This document shows positions 25,591 through 33,549 of a stretch of DNA of 64,000 bases, in pieces. Each line of letters starts with the position of its first letter. Positions within the stretch are counted from its first letter, which is position 1. A model generated the notes under the pieces. The model was not told the origin of the DNA and ran no database searches. It saw only the letters and a list, made by a program, of their open reading frames with translations. The translations under genes and the position numbers were made by a program. Source of the stretch: Flagellimonas lutaonensis (GTDB lineage Bacteria > Bacteroidota > Bacteroidia > Flavobacteriales > Flavobacteriaceae); NCBI RefSeq assembly GCF_000963865.1, contig NZ_CP011071.1:3026001-3090000 (forward strand), in the 5' to 3' direction.

Positions 25591-26625
25591 ATGTTCAATA
25601 GAGACCAAAAAATAGCCATTTATATGGAGGGCGCGCTCGACAACGATTCGGGCAAGATGGGATTCGGGCTCATGCGCTTCTCAAAACACCCCATAGTCTG
25701 TGTAATCGACTCCAAATATGCAGGAAAAACGGTAGAGGAAGCCGTGGGATTATCGTATACGATTCCAGTTGTATCCTCTGTAAATGAGGCCATTGCCATG
25801 GAGGCAGAAATCATGGTTCTTGGCATCGCCCCCAGCGGCGGAAAATTTCCCGATGAATGGGACAAACCGGTTTCACTGGCCTTAAAATCTGGACTTTCTT
25901 TGATTAATGGTCTGCATGATGACCTCAATTCGAGGTTTGGACACCTATTGAAAAACAACAAGATTTGGGATGTCCGAAAACCAAAGTCAAACTACCCCAT
26001 TGCCACGGGCAAAGCGGCCGAATTGAACAATAAAAGGGTGCTGATGGTGGGTACCGATATGGCCGCCGGCAAGATGACGGCCGGACTCGAACTGTACACT
26101 GCCCTCCGAAAGCGCGGTACCAGCGTGGGTTTTGTGCCCACCGGTCAAATCGGCATCACCCTAATGGGCAATGGTATTCCACTGGACGCGGTAAAAGTGG
26201 ACCAGGCTGCTGGAGCTGTGGAACAGGCAGTGCTCGAAGAGGCGGATAAAGATATTGTCATTATCGAGGGCCAGGGATCATTGGCCCACCCCGGCAGCAC
26301 CGCTACCCTACCCTTGTTGCGTGGCTCACAGGCCACACATTTGATTTTGTGCCATAAGGCCTTCCACAGCCATTTGCGGTATCCTGTCTCACATGTACCG
26401 ATTCCCCCGTTGGATGAGTTCATAAAATTGAACGAAGCCGTAGCCCATGTGTGTGGTTCGCTGCAGCCTGCAAAAACAGTTGGCGTTGCCTTGAACACAA
26501 GTGGCATGACCGATAAGGAAGCAAAGGCGAAAATCGAAGAAACACAGGGGTTGACAGGACTTCCTACGACAGATGTCATACGTTTTGGGGTCGAGGTGTT
26601 GACCGACGCCGTGCTAAAAGAATAA
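25591..26625 (+). CDS. DUF1611 P-loop protein (DgcN-like, D-glutamate N-acetyltransferase candidate)
   Basis: The protein has 344 residues of the DUF1611 family: YMEGALDNDSGKMGFGLMRF, VVSSVNEAIAMEAEIMVLGI, GTDMAAGKMTAGLELYTALR (P-loop GTDMAAGKMT), VPTGQIGITLMGNGIPLDAV, VIIEGQGSLAHPGSTATL. In marine bacteria, DUF1611 proteins named DgcN acetylate D-glutamate and act with the epimerase DgcA to form N-acetyl-L-glutamate. The upstream neighbour here is an epimerase of exactly that superfamily, so the same pathway is likely. This is inference from gene pairing, not from active-site proof. A DUF1080 lipoprotein gene follows after 57 bp. Confidence 0.82.
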   Translation: MFNRDQKIAIYMEGALDNDSGKMGFGLMRFSKHPIVCVIDSKYAGKTVEEAVGLSYTIPVVSSVNEAIAMEAEIMVLGIAPSGGKFPDEWDKPVSLALKSGLSLINGLHDDLNSRFGHLLKNNKIWDVRKPKSNYPIATGKAAELNNKRVLMVGTDMAAGKMTAGLELYTALRKRGTSVGFVPTGQIGITLMGNGIPLDAVKVDQAAGAVEQAVLEEADKDIVIIEGQGSLAHPGSTATLPLLRGSQATHLILCHKAFHSHLRYPVSHVPIPPLDEFIKLNEAVAHVCGSLQPAKTVGVALNTSGMTDKEAKAKIEETQGLTGLPTTDVIRFGVEVLTDAVLKE

Positions 26626-26682
26626 AGGCGTGCAAGTGTAAATTTATAGTGGCCTTAAAGAAAGGGTCAAAACAAAATAATT

Positions 26683-27378
26683 ATGGAATATTTCAGAATT
26701 TACGTCATTGTATGTTTTTTCATGATGTTGGGCTGTACCTCTTCAGATGATGGTTGGACACCCCTTTTCAATGGTGAAAACCTTGAGGGATGGCATGTGT
26801 ATGGGGCAGAAAATTCCCTTGATGGTTGGTTCGTGGAAGACGGAGTGTTGGTCTTCGACTATCAATTGAAAAAAGGAGGCAGTTCAAACTTGGTGACCGA
26901 TGAAAAATTCACAAATTTTGAGCTTTCTTTCGAATGGATGGTTTCTGAGCATGGCAATTCCGGGGTTTTCTGGGGCGTCGTTGAAAACGACGAATATGAG
27001 CACCCCTACCAGACCGGTCCAGAGATACAGATCTTGGATGACGGTTGGACAGCCTATGTGGAAGGCCGTGGCGATACCCACAGGGCCGGATCGTTGTACG
27101 GGCTTATGGCGCCCTCTAAAATCGTTAGTAGGCCAGCCGGGGAATGGAACCACTACCTTTTGCACATCGACCACGAAGAAAACATCGGGTTTTTAAAATT
27201 CAATGGGCAGGAGGTGTTGCGGTTTCCCGTACACGGACCTGATTGGAAGGCACTCATTGCCGGTTCCGGTTTTGCAGATTGGCCTGGGTTTGGCAAGGCC
27301 AGAACCGGGCATATCAGCCTACAGGAATATGGGGGCAAGTTGGCCTTCAGAAATATTAAGATCAAGGTCTTGCCATAA
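26683..27378 (+). CDS. DUF1080 lipoprotein, copy 2
   Basis: The protein has 231 residues with lipobox MLGC near residue 18, followed by TSSDDG. Motifs are TPLFNGENLEGWHVYG, DGWFVEDGVLVFDY, HGNSGVFWGVVENDE and GPEIQILDDGW, characteristic of DUF1080 (3-keto-disaccharide hydrolase or carbohydrate binding). It differs clearly from the copy at 1.5 kb; the two are not a recent duplication. It follows the epimerase-DUF1611 pair on the same strand and may share its transcript, though a functional link is not evident. Confidence 0.88.
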   Translation: MEYFRIYVIVCFFMMLGCTSSDDGWTPLFNGENLEGWHVYGAENSLDGWFVEDGVLVFDYQLKKGGSSNLVTDEKFTNFELSFEWMVSEHGNSGVFWGVVENDEYEHPYQTGPEIQILDDGWTAYVEGRGDTHRAGSLYGLMAPSKIVSRPAGEWNHYLLHIDHEENIGFLKFNGQEVLRFPVHGPDWKALIAGSGFADWPGFGKARTGHISLQEYGGKLAFRNIKIKVLP

Positions 27379-27424
27379 ACTGATGCCTTGTTTTCAAATG
27401 GATGAACATCCCTCAGCTTCTTTC

Positions 27425-27500
27425 ATAAGCTATAAATCTTATAAACAATTTTCATAAGTTTTTAAGCTTATAAAATATTTTTATAAGTCTTTAAACTTAT
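27425..27500 (+). promoter_or_regulatory. array of three ATAAG-N8-CTTAT palindromes (probable operator)
   Basis: Exact ATAAG-N8-CTTAT sites lie at 27425-27442, 27454-27471 and 27483-27500, each 18 bp, with starts exactly 29 bp apart. The third ends 6 nt before the TATCTTTG -7 box and replaces the -33 region. The arrangement is typical of a repressor or activator array, and the downstream gene itself carries a C-terminal helix-turn-helix, so autoregulation is likely. Confidence 0.85.
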
Positions 27501-27506
27501 ATTTTG

Positions 27507-27514
27507 TATCTTTG
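27507..27514 (+). promoter_or_regulatory. -7 box TATCTTTG of the SatD-like gene
   Basis: This is an exact TAnnTTTG match whose last base is 4 nt before the ATG at 27519, which implies a leaderless or nearly leaderless mRNA. Confidence 0.75.
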
Positions 27515-27518
27515 TGTC

Positions 27519-28199
27519 ATGAAGTATGCAGTCATATCGGGTGACGTGGTAGCTTTCACCAGTCTTTCCAACGTGCAGAAAGAGGCGTTAGAGGCCCGTT
27601 TGCGGGCCTTGAACATTACCTTGGCCATGCAGTTCAACACCTATTCAAGGTTGGTCAAGGGAGATTATTGGGAATGTGTGGTGCCACAACCTGCCGATGC
27701 CCTTACCGTGGCACTTTTGGCGAAAAGTTGGGTAAAGGCCTTCACGGTAAACCCCGGGCAAAACCAAGCGCGTTTAAAAAGTTTTGAGACCTATGGCATA
27801 CGTTTGGCCATCGGGTACGGCCCTTTACAGCGCTTTGACCCAGAGCGGGGCATCATCGATGGGGAGGCCATTTACCTATCGGGGCGCAAGATAGGTGAAG
27901 AGGGAACCCATGGCAAAGAGCGGGTGGTCATTAAAAACACCCTGTTCTTTGTATCGGGCAACCCCCTGCTTGATCAAGAGATGGAACCGCTAATGGCCCT
28001 GCTCGACCATACCATCAACAAGGCCACCGAAAAGCAGAGCTTGGTTTTATACCATAAATTGTTGGGTAAGAGCGAAAACGAGATTGCCGACGAGCTGGGC
28101 ATTTCACAATCGTCGGTGAACCAACATTCGACCAGTTTGGGGTGGAATGCCATTGAAAAAGCTGTAACTTTCTTCCGTCAAAAAATGTCTTCGTTATAA
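27519..28199 (+). CDS. SatD-family protein with C-terminal helix-turn-helix
   Basis: From ATG at 27519 the protein has 226 residues. The start MKYAVISGDVVAFTSLS is the SatD-family N-terminus; GIRLAIGYGPLQRFDPERGI and DGEAIYLSGRKIGE resemble the nucleotidyl-cyclase-like core seen in that family. The last 60 residues (LYHKLLGKSENEIADELGIS, then QSSVNQHSTSLGW) form a sigma-70-region-4/LuxR-like helix-turn-helix. It is therefore a likely DNA-binding regulator. Its promoter is overlaid by three palindromes, and the DUF3307 membrane gene 221 bp downstream is probably its partner, as the two families often occur together in this phylum. The ligand is unknown. Confidence 0.82.
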   Translation: MKYAVISGDVVAFTSLSNVQKEALEARLRALNITLAMQFNTYSRLVKGDYWECVVPQPADALTVALLAKSWVKAFTVNPGQNQARLKSFETYGIRLAIGYGPLQRFDPERGIIDGEAIYLSGRKIGEEGTHGKERVVIKNTLFFVSGNPLLDQEMEPLMALLDHTINKATEKQSLVLYHKLLGKSENEIADELGISQSSVNQHSTSLGWNAIEKAVTFFRQKMSSL

Positions 28200-28340
28200 A
28201 GACTTGGGCTGTCAGGTCGTTCCGATAACTGTAGTGAGCAGTCGAGACCCAGACCATATATTGATTTTAAGGCTCCTAGTTGCTACTTCGACACTACGGC
28301 TTTGCGCAGCGCAGGCAAGCTCAGTGTGACAGCTAGCAGT
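28200..28340. repeat. intergenic repeat element (CTTCGAC...GTGTGAC type)
   Basis: Between the SatD-like and DUF3307 genes lies a non-coding stretch with CTTCGACACTACGGC at 28287 and GCTCAGTGTGACAGC near 28319, whose ends are complementary (GACACT/AGTGT), plus GAGCAGTCGAGACCC at 28236-28250. The same 15-mer occurs inverted at 63363-63377. Such CTTCGAC/CTCAGTGTGAC elements are common intergenic repeats in Flavobacteriaceae genomes. The element may form RNA hairpins in a SatD-DUF3307 transcript. Confidence 0.65.
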
Positions 28341-28420
28341 AACAGCTACTGATTTATTGACCAAAGCTGATCGATGAACAAACGTTTAACCGACAAGTAA
28401 AAACATAACTGCCAATTTCA

Positions 28421-29140
28421 ATGACTTTTACACAACTCTTGCTCGTACAACTATTGGCCCACATCTTGACCGATTTTACCTTTCAATCGTACCAACAGGC
28501 AAAAGACAAGAACGAAAAAGGCTTTAAGAGCAAGTTCTTGAAATGGCACATTCTCATCATGTTCTTGAGCTCGTGGATTTTATCTTTCCAATGGAAATTT
28601 GTGTTCGCATCGCTATTCATAGCCCTCACCCATTGGCTGGTCGATGGTCTTAAGCCCTATTTGAACCAGAACAAGTGGCTGGGTAAGTATGCCTTCTTCA
28701 TCGATCAAGGGCTGCATCTCTTTTTTCTGGCCATTTCAGTGGTTGTCTACGATAAATGGTTCGCCCTTGAACCTATAATCGACATGCCCCTATCTGAAAA
28801 ATGGTTGGCCATTGTGTTGGTCTTTGTGTTCTGCGGAAAAACTTGCAATGTGTTCATAAAAGAAATATTCCAATTCTTCGATATCAAGGTGGGCAACACC
28901 GAGGATTTGCCAAATGCGGGCCGCTTGATCGGCCTGACCGAACGGTGGTTGATACTGGTCTTTGTATTTATCAACCAGTTTGCGGCGGTAGGGTTTTTAC
29001 TGGCCTCAAAGTCAATCCTCCGATATAAAAGTGAACAGGAAGAAGGGTTCAACAAGACCGAATACGTGCTTATTGGCACCTTGTTGAGCTTTGGTCTGGG
29101 CATTGGTTCGGCCATATTGGTGCAATTGCTATTTTGGTAA
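28421..29140 (+). CDS. DUF3307 integral membrane protein
   Basis: The protein has 239 residues and about six membrane helices. The N-terminus LLLVQLLAHILTDFTFQSYQ and LFIALTHWLVDGLKPYL carry the conserved Asp and His-Asp of DUF3307 (HxLxDFxxQ and HxxxD patterns), which could bind metal. ERWLILVFVFINQFAAVGFL ends the conserved part. The function is unknown. The gene follows the SatD-like regulator on the same strand, and the recurring SatD-DUF3307 pairing suggests the regulator controls this membrane protein. Confidence 0.87.
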   Translation: MTFTQLLLVQLLAHILTDFTFQSYQQAKDKNEKGFKSKFLKWHILIMFLSSWILSFQWKFVFASLFIALTHWLVDGLKPYLNQNKWLGKYAFFIDQGLHLFFLAISVVVYDKWFALEPIIDMPLSEKWLAIVLVFVFCGKTCNVFIKEIFQFFDIKVGNTEDLPNAGRLIGLTERWLILVFVFINQFAAVGFLLASKSILRYKSEQEEGFNKTEYVLIGTLLSFGLGIGSAILVQLLFW

Positions 29141-29180
29141 GCAACCCTGCCCGACGAAACACATCTTAAACCAAAAAAGC

Positions 29181-29657
29181 ATGTTCCGCATTAAAAAATT
29201 CCTGCTACCGCTCCTCTTTTTGACTGCTGCCTGTTCCAATGATGACGGTGGCGATACCGATGAGTTCAATTTTTATCAAGATGCCACCATAACGGTAAAC
29301 GATGCCAACTTTGCCGTCATCGAATCTGGGGAAAACCTCGTTTTTGAGTACTTTTTCAGGGCTGATGACAACCCACAGATTGCAGACGATGAATATGCAG
29401 AGCGAATTATTTTTGAGGTGGATGCAGCGGCCGAACAATTCTCTTTTTCAGATGCGGAACTTACTGCTGCCAATACCTTTTTTGACAAATATTGTTTTTG
29501 CTTTATAGAAGGCAGCATTCCCATCGAATCGGGCACCATTTCGGGGCGCAAGTTCAGTTCGAGCACTTGGCAAGTGTCGATTGACATTAGGTTCACCGAA
29601 TTCGAAGAACAATCACGAACCATTTCCGGTGTATTTAAGCGCACCACCCGCCCATAG
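29181..29657 (+). CDS. small lipoprotein, hypothetical
   Basis: From ATG at 29181 the protein has 158 residues; the frame also extends upstream into the DUF3307 gene but the ATG at 29181 starts a proper signal (MFRIKKFLLPLLFLTAACS). The cysteine is followed by SNDDGGDTDE, an acidic surface-export type sequence. The mature part has beta character (ATITVNDANFAVIESGENLV) and two cysteines in KYCFCF. No family is recognised. It is 40 bp after the DUF3307 gene and may be co-transcribed. Confidence 0.72.
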   Translation: MFRIKKFLLPLLFLTAACSNDDGGDTDEFNFYQDATITVNDANFAVIESGENLVFEYFFRADDNPQIADDEYAERIIFEVDAAAEQFSFSDAELTAANTFFDKYCFCFIEGSIPIESGTISGRKFSSSTWQVSIDIRFTEFEEQSRTISGVFKRTTRP

Positions 29658-29681
29658 AGGGTGGTTTCTGTAACAGTTGGC

Positions 29682-29689
29682 TATCTTTG
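29682..29689 (+). promoter_or_regulatory. -7 box TATCTTTG of mutS2
   Basis: This is an exact TAnnTTTG match 17 nt before the ATG at 29707. Confidence 0.65.
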
Positions 29690-29706
29690 TTGGCCATAAG
29701 AGAAAG

Positions 29707-31881
29707 ATGCTGCAGATCAACCAAAAAACACTTCAAGATTTAGAATTTCCCACGGTGTTGGACCACCTATCGGCACGGTGCAATACCGAATTGGGCAAAA
29801 AGTCGGTGGCCAAGATAGCGCCCATTGCCGATCAAGAAGCCTTGTTGGGGGCACTGGGGCAGACCTCAGAATACCTTACTTCGTTTAGCAACGACAACCG
29901 TATTCCCAACCATGGTTTTGACGCCATAAACGACGATTTAAAATTGTTGAAGATTGAAAATGCGGTCTTGGAGGTTTCCGGATTTAGAAGGATAGCCGCC
30001 CTTTGCGATACGGTACTCGTACACAAGAGGTTCTTGAAAAAGTTTAAGGAGTATTATCCGCTGCTCTTCAAATTGTCGGATGCCTTGGATGAAAACAAGG
30101 CCATTTCCGAAGAAATTGCCAAGGTCATCGACAAGTTTGGTGAAATACGCGATGATGCTTCGGCGGAATTAAAGCACATCCGCCAACAGATCAACGAGGT
30201 GCGCTCTAAAATCAATTCAAGCTTCAACGGTGCCCTGCAACGCTATCAAGCCGCTGACTTTTTGGACGAAATCCGTGAGTCGGTGGTCGAGAACCGGCGG
30301 GTCTTGGCCGTAAAGGCGATGCACCGCAAAAAAGTAAGGGGTACCGTCATGGGCAGCTCAAAGACGGGAAGCATCGTCTACATTATTCCCGAAGCTACCT
30401 TGGGCCATACCCGAGAGCTGACCAACCTTGAGTACGACGAAAAAGAGGAGTTACGGCGAATATTACGAGAACTGGCCAATTTTATCAGGCCATTTGCACC
30501 CTTGTTATCGGATTACCAAGACTATTTGACGAACATCGATATAACGGCGGCCAAGGCAAAATACGCCGCTGAAATGAACGCCGTGCTGCCTGGCATCAAT
30601 CAAGAAAGGCAGTTGTACCTTAAAGATGCTTACCACCCCCTGCTCTATTTGACCAACAAGCGCAAAAATGAAAAGACCTGGCCGCAGACCATAGAATTGC
30701 ACCCCGAAAACCGTATTATCGTTATCTCGGGCCCCAATGCAGGTGGTAAGAGCATCACGTTGAAGACAATTGGATTGCTTCAAGTAATGCTTCAATCCGG
30801 ACTTCTAATCCCAGTTCATGAAAGAAGTTCGGTTTGTTTGTTCGATAAGATTCTGACCGATATCGGCGACAACCAAAGTATCGAGAACCATTTGAGCACC
30901 TATAGCTATCGGCTCAAGAACATGCAGCGATTTTTAAAGAAATGCGATGACCGCACCCTGTTTTTGATCGATGAGTTCGGTACCGGTAGCGATCCAGAGT
31001 TGGGGGGTGCCTTGGCCGAAGCGTTTCTAGAGGTGTTTTATGAGCGCGGTGCCTACGGAGTCATTACCACGCACTATGCCAACCTCAAATTGCTGGCCAA
31101 CGAATTGCCGCACATGACCAATGCCAACATGCAGTTCGACGGCCGCACCCTGGAACCCACTTTTAAACTGGTCTTGGGCGAGGCAGGCAGCTCGTTTACC
31201 TTTGAAGTGGCCCAGAAAAACGGCATTCCCTATAGCCTCATCAACAAGGCCAAGAAAAAGATAGACCGGGGCAAGGTACGGTTCGATGCCACTATCTCAA
31301 AACTGCAGAAACAGCGCAATCGAATGGAAAAGACCGGTTCGCGCCTGCAGGAAGAAGAAAGCAAGGCCCGTGAAGAGGCCAAACGACTCGAAGAACTGAA
31401 CGCAAAGATCAAGACCAAGCTAGAGAACTACCAAGAGCTCTACGACCATAACCAGCGCATGGTGCATCTGGGAAACAAGGTCAACGATGCCGCCGAGAAA
31501 TACTTCTTGGACGGTAAAAAGCGCCCATTGATCTCTGAACTGCTTCGTATTGTCGAGACCGAGAACAGCAAGCGCAAAAAAACCAACGCTAAGCAGGCAA
31601 AGGCCAAAAAGGCCGTAAAAAAGCAGGTGGCCCAAGAATTGGAGAAAAAGATTGTGGAAGTCAGAAAAGAGAAAAAGGAGAAAAGGAAAAAGGCCCTCCA
31701 GCAAGAAAAATCCAAACCTAGACCAGTGTTTAAAGTTGGCGATCGCGTGCGTTTATTTGATGGAAAAGCTGTTGGGACTATTGATAAATTAGAAAAAAAT
31801 AAAGCCGTAGTGAACTACGGCCTTTTTACCACAAATGTTGGTGTGGAACAATTAGAATTGGTGGAAGCTAAAACAAAATAA
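29707..31881 (+). CDS. mutS2: MutS2-family ATPase lacking a Smr nuclease domain
   Basis: From ATG at 29707 the protein has 724 residues. It shows the MutS2 core (LQDLEFPTVLDHLSARC at the N-terminus, SVVENRRVLAVKAMHRKKVR), the ABC ATPase with Walker A GPNAGGKSITLKT, Walker B TLFLIDEFGTGSDP, and a long coiled coil (residues about 510-665, KLQKQRNRMEKTGSRLQEEE). It ends with a KOW-like segment (FKVGDRVRLFDGKAVGTIDK) and has no C-terminal Smr domain, so nuclease activity is unlikely. MutS2 suppresses recombination or rescues collided ribosomes. The last 53 codons are markedly AT-rich compared with the rest, marking the edge of the island that follows. Confidence 0.93.
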   Translation: MLQINQKTLQDLEFPTVLDHLSARCNTELGKKSVAKIAPIADQEALLGALGQTSEYLTSFSNDNRIPNHGFDAINDDLKLLKIENAVLEVSGFRRIAALCDTVLVHKRFLKKFKEYYPLLFKLSDALDENKAISEEIAKVIDKFGEIRDDASAELKHIRQQINEVRSKINSSFNGALQRYQAADFLDEIRESVVENRRVLAVKAMHRKKVRGTVMGSSKTGSIVYIIPEATLGHTRELTNLEYDEKEELRRILRELANFIRPFAPLLSDYQDYLTNIDITAAKAKYAAEMNAVLPGINQERQLYLKDAYHPLLYLTNKRKNEKTWPQTIELHPENRIIVISGPNAGGKSITLKTIGLLQVMLQSGLLIPVHERSSVCLFDKILTDIGDNQSIENHLSTYSYRLKNMQRFLKKCDDRTLFLIDEFGTGSDPELGGALAEAFLEVFYERGAYGVITTHYANLKLLANELPHMTNANMQFDGRTLEPTFKLVLGEAGSSFTFEVAQKNGIPYSLINKAKKKIDRGKVRFDATISKLQKQRNRMEKTGSRLQEEESKAREEAKRLEELNAKIKTKLENYQELYDHNQRMVHLGNKVNDAAEKYFLDGKKRPLISELLRIVETENSKRKKTNAKQAKAKKAVKKQVAQELEKKIVEVRKEKKEKRKKALQQEKSKPRPVFKVGDRVRLFDGKAVGTIDKLEKNKAVVNYGLFTTNVGVEQLELVEAKTK
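31804..31827 (+). terminator. terminator-like hairpin inside the end of mutS2
   Basis: GCCGTAG (31804-31810), TGAA, CTACGGC (31815-31821) followed by CTTTTTA and preceded by A-rich sequence has the form of an intrinsic terminator, but it lies 55 bp before the mutS2 stop codon. It could cause premature ends or be a fossil of a site from a donor genome. No other terminator follows mutS2. Confidence 0.45.
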
Positions 31882-31930
31882 CAGCCGACATCAAGTTGTT
31901 GAACCCAACCTGAGCGGCCGACTGTATTTG

Positions 31931-33544
31931 TTATTTTAATCTGGTAAATCTAAAATGAGCTTGAATACCTTTGGTGAATTTTAATGTATCAAGTCTAGCC
32001 TCATTAATTTTCAAAGTATTTAACTTAATTTCCTTTATGCCGCCAGCATCTCCTAAACTTACACTGCCAAGAAAACCATTGTAATCTGCTAATTCGCCAG
32101 AGCATTCAATAAAATCTATTGCTTGATTAGGTCTATATGGTTTAAAAGTATAATTGTGATCTTTTACGGTATATGATCTGGTTTTGCGAACTTCTACAAA
32201 ATCCTCTTCTTTTCTGTCCCATGTTTTACCATCATCAATTCCATTATTATTAATATCTAAGCGTTCACCGCCAACCCACATCTTTACTCTTAGTTTTCCA
32301 AATACTTCGGTGTCTGTTAATTGGCTACCAGTTATTTTAAGAATTTCTGCATAATATTCAGGGTATGCCAAATCACAGTTTCTAACTTGATATTCTGTTG
32401 CTAAAACTACTCTAGCTGCTGGAAAACCTTGTTTTACATAACTCAATTTATAGGCCAATGGAGCTCCTGGAGAATCTTTAGAATAATTACCACCTTCTGC
32501 AATAAAATCATATATTTTAGAAAGACTATCATCACCTATAGTTTGTGCAGCACTCGCTCCAGAACCACCGATTATAATTGCTTTGATACTCGACTTTTCC
32601 AAAATTTCTTTTGAATCAACGTCAAGTTCAAAATCTCCTTCTCTCTTGCCAGCATCTATTGCAGCATCAAATGCAGATTTTATTTCTGATATACTAGATT
32701 CAGATTCTATAGTATACAAAACCATCCGACCATAAGTTACCGAAGAAACATATACTGGATTAGTAGCGCCCAAGCTTTCAATACTTGGCAGACTGGTAAA
32801 CAAATCACTCGGAGATTTACCTGGGGAATCCAAATCCAAGGTAAAATATTTTTGAATGAATTTAAGCACATACTTTTTCTTAATCGTTGTGGAATTAAAA
32901 TCAAAACTGCCCGAAATATCCTTGGTTTTGTCCCGATAATTAGCACCAAGTGCTATGGCCAACTGTTGTTCCGAATATACTTGAGACTCCTCTACAACAA
33001 GTTGAGCGGGCGTGGCACCTGTAACCTCTCGGTTTAATAACTCATTAATACCTTGTCGCACCTCGCTAAGATTATTGGGGTTATCAATAGTTACACTTGG
33101 GCTTCCGTCAATATTGCTCAACGAAATAGACATAGTAATAGGCGACCTATCTGCATTAATTCTTGAATATTCGCCGGTTGGTATGGTTTCTCCTTTTAAC
33201 ATGGCACCTGGATATATTACATCAGTAGTTGGATCAAGTGTAAACAGTTCATTAAACCCAGGAGCACCTTCATATGTTTTTGTAAAACATTCCAAGGTTG
33301 TGTTTTCTGAGTCACGTTCAGGTTCAGTCGAATTAGTCTCCGCTATAGGAGATTCATTAGGCTGATTAAAAGCACTTAGATTAGCAACCGCAGCATTAAA
33401 ATCTAATGCATCATTGTTAGAAAAATTAGGTTGTTCTGCCCCTGGTTCTACTTCATCTTTGCTACAGCTGCTACATGCAACTAATAATAAACATAGAACA
33501 GACACATAAAGTGTAATTCTGAAAAATGATTGATTTGATTTCAT
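31931..33544 (-). CDS. cholesterol-dependent-cytolysin (thiol-activated cytolysin) homologue, lipoprotein
   Basis: The protein has 537 residues with a lipobox LVAC (Cys 24). Domains 1-3 follow the cytolysin pattern: YPGAMLKGETI (111), VRQGINELLN, VYSEQQLAIALGANY (190), FIQKYFTLDLDSPGKSPSDL (229), NPVYVSSVTYGRMVLYTIES (262), a GG pair at 326-327 typical of the pore-forming core, and IYDFIAEGGNYSKDSPGAPL (344). At the domain 4 position it reads IECSGELADYNG (479), resembling the undecapeptide start ECTG but without the tryptophans. It should form large membrane pores, probably against a target other than cholesterol. GC content is far below the neighbours. Confidence 0.9.
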   Translation of the reverse strand: MKSNQSFFRITLYVSVLCLLLVACSSCSKDEVEPGAEQPNFSNNDALDFNAAVANLSAFNQPNESPIAETNSTEPERDSENTTLECFTKTYEGAPGFNELFTLDPTTDVIYPGAMLKGETIPTGEYSRINADRSPITMSISLSNIDGSPSVTIDNPNNLSEVRQGINELLNREVTGATPAQLVVEESQVYSEQQLAIALGANYRDKTKDISGSFDFNSTTIKKKYVLKFIQKYFTLDLDSPGKSPSDLFTSLPSIESLGATNPVYVSSVTYGRMVLYTIESESSISEIKSAFDAAIDAGKREGDFELDVDSKEILEKSSIKAIIIGGSGASAAQTIGDDSLSKIYDFIAEGGNYSKDSPGAPLAYKLSYVKQGFPAARVVLATEYQVRNCDLAYPEYYAEILKITGSQLTDTEVFGKLRVKMWVGGERLDINNNGIDDGKTWDRKEEDFVEVRKTRSYTVKDHNYTFKPYRPNQAIDFIECSGELADYNGFLGSVSLGDAGGIKEIKLNTLKINEARLDTLKFTKGIQAHFRFTRLK

Positions 33545-33549
33545 AATTT

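Noticed and set aside
27425-27500. Possible CRISPR array
   Set aside because: The repeats are only 18 bp, palindromic, three in number, with 11-bp gaps, and end at a promoter; they fit operator sites, not CRISPR repeats and spacers.
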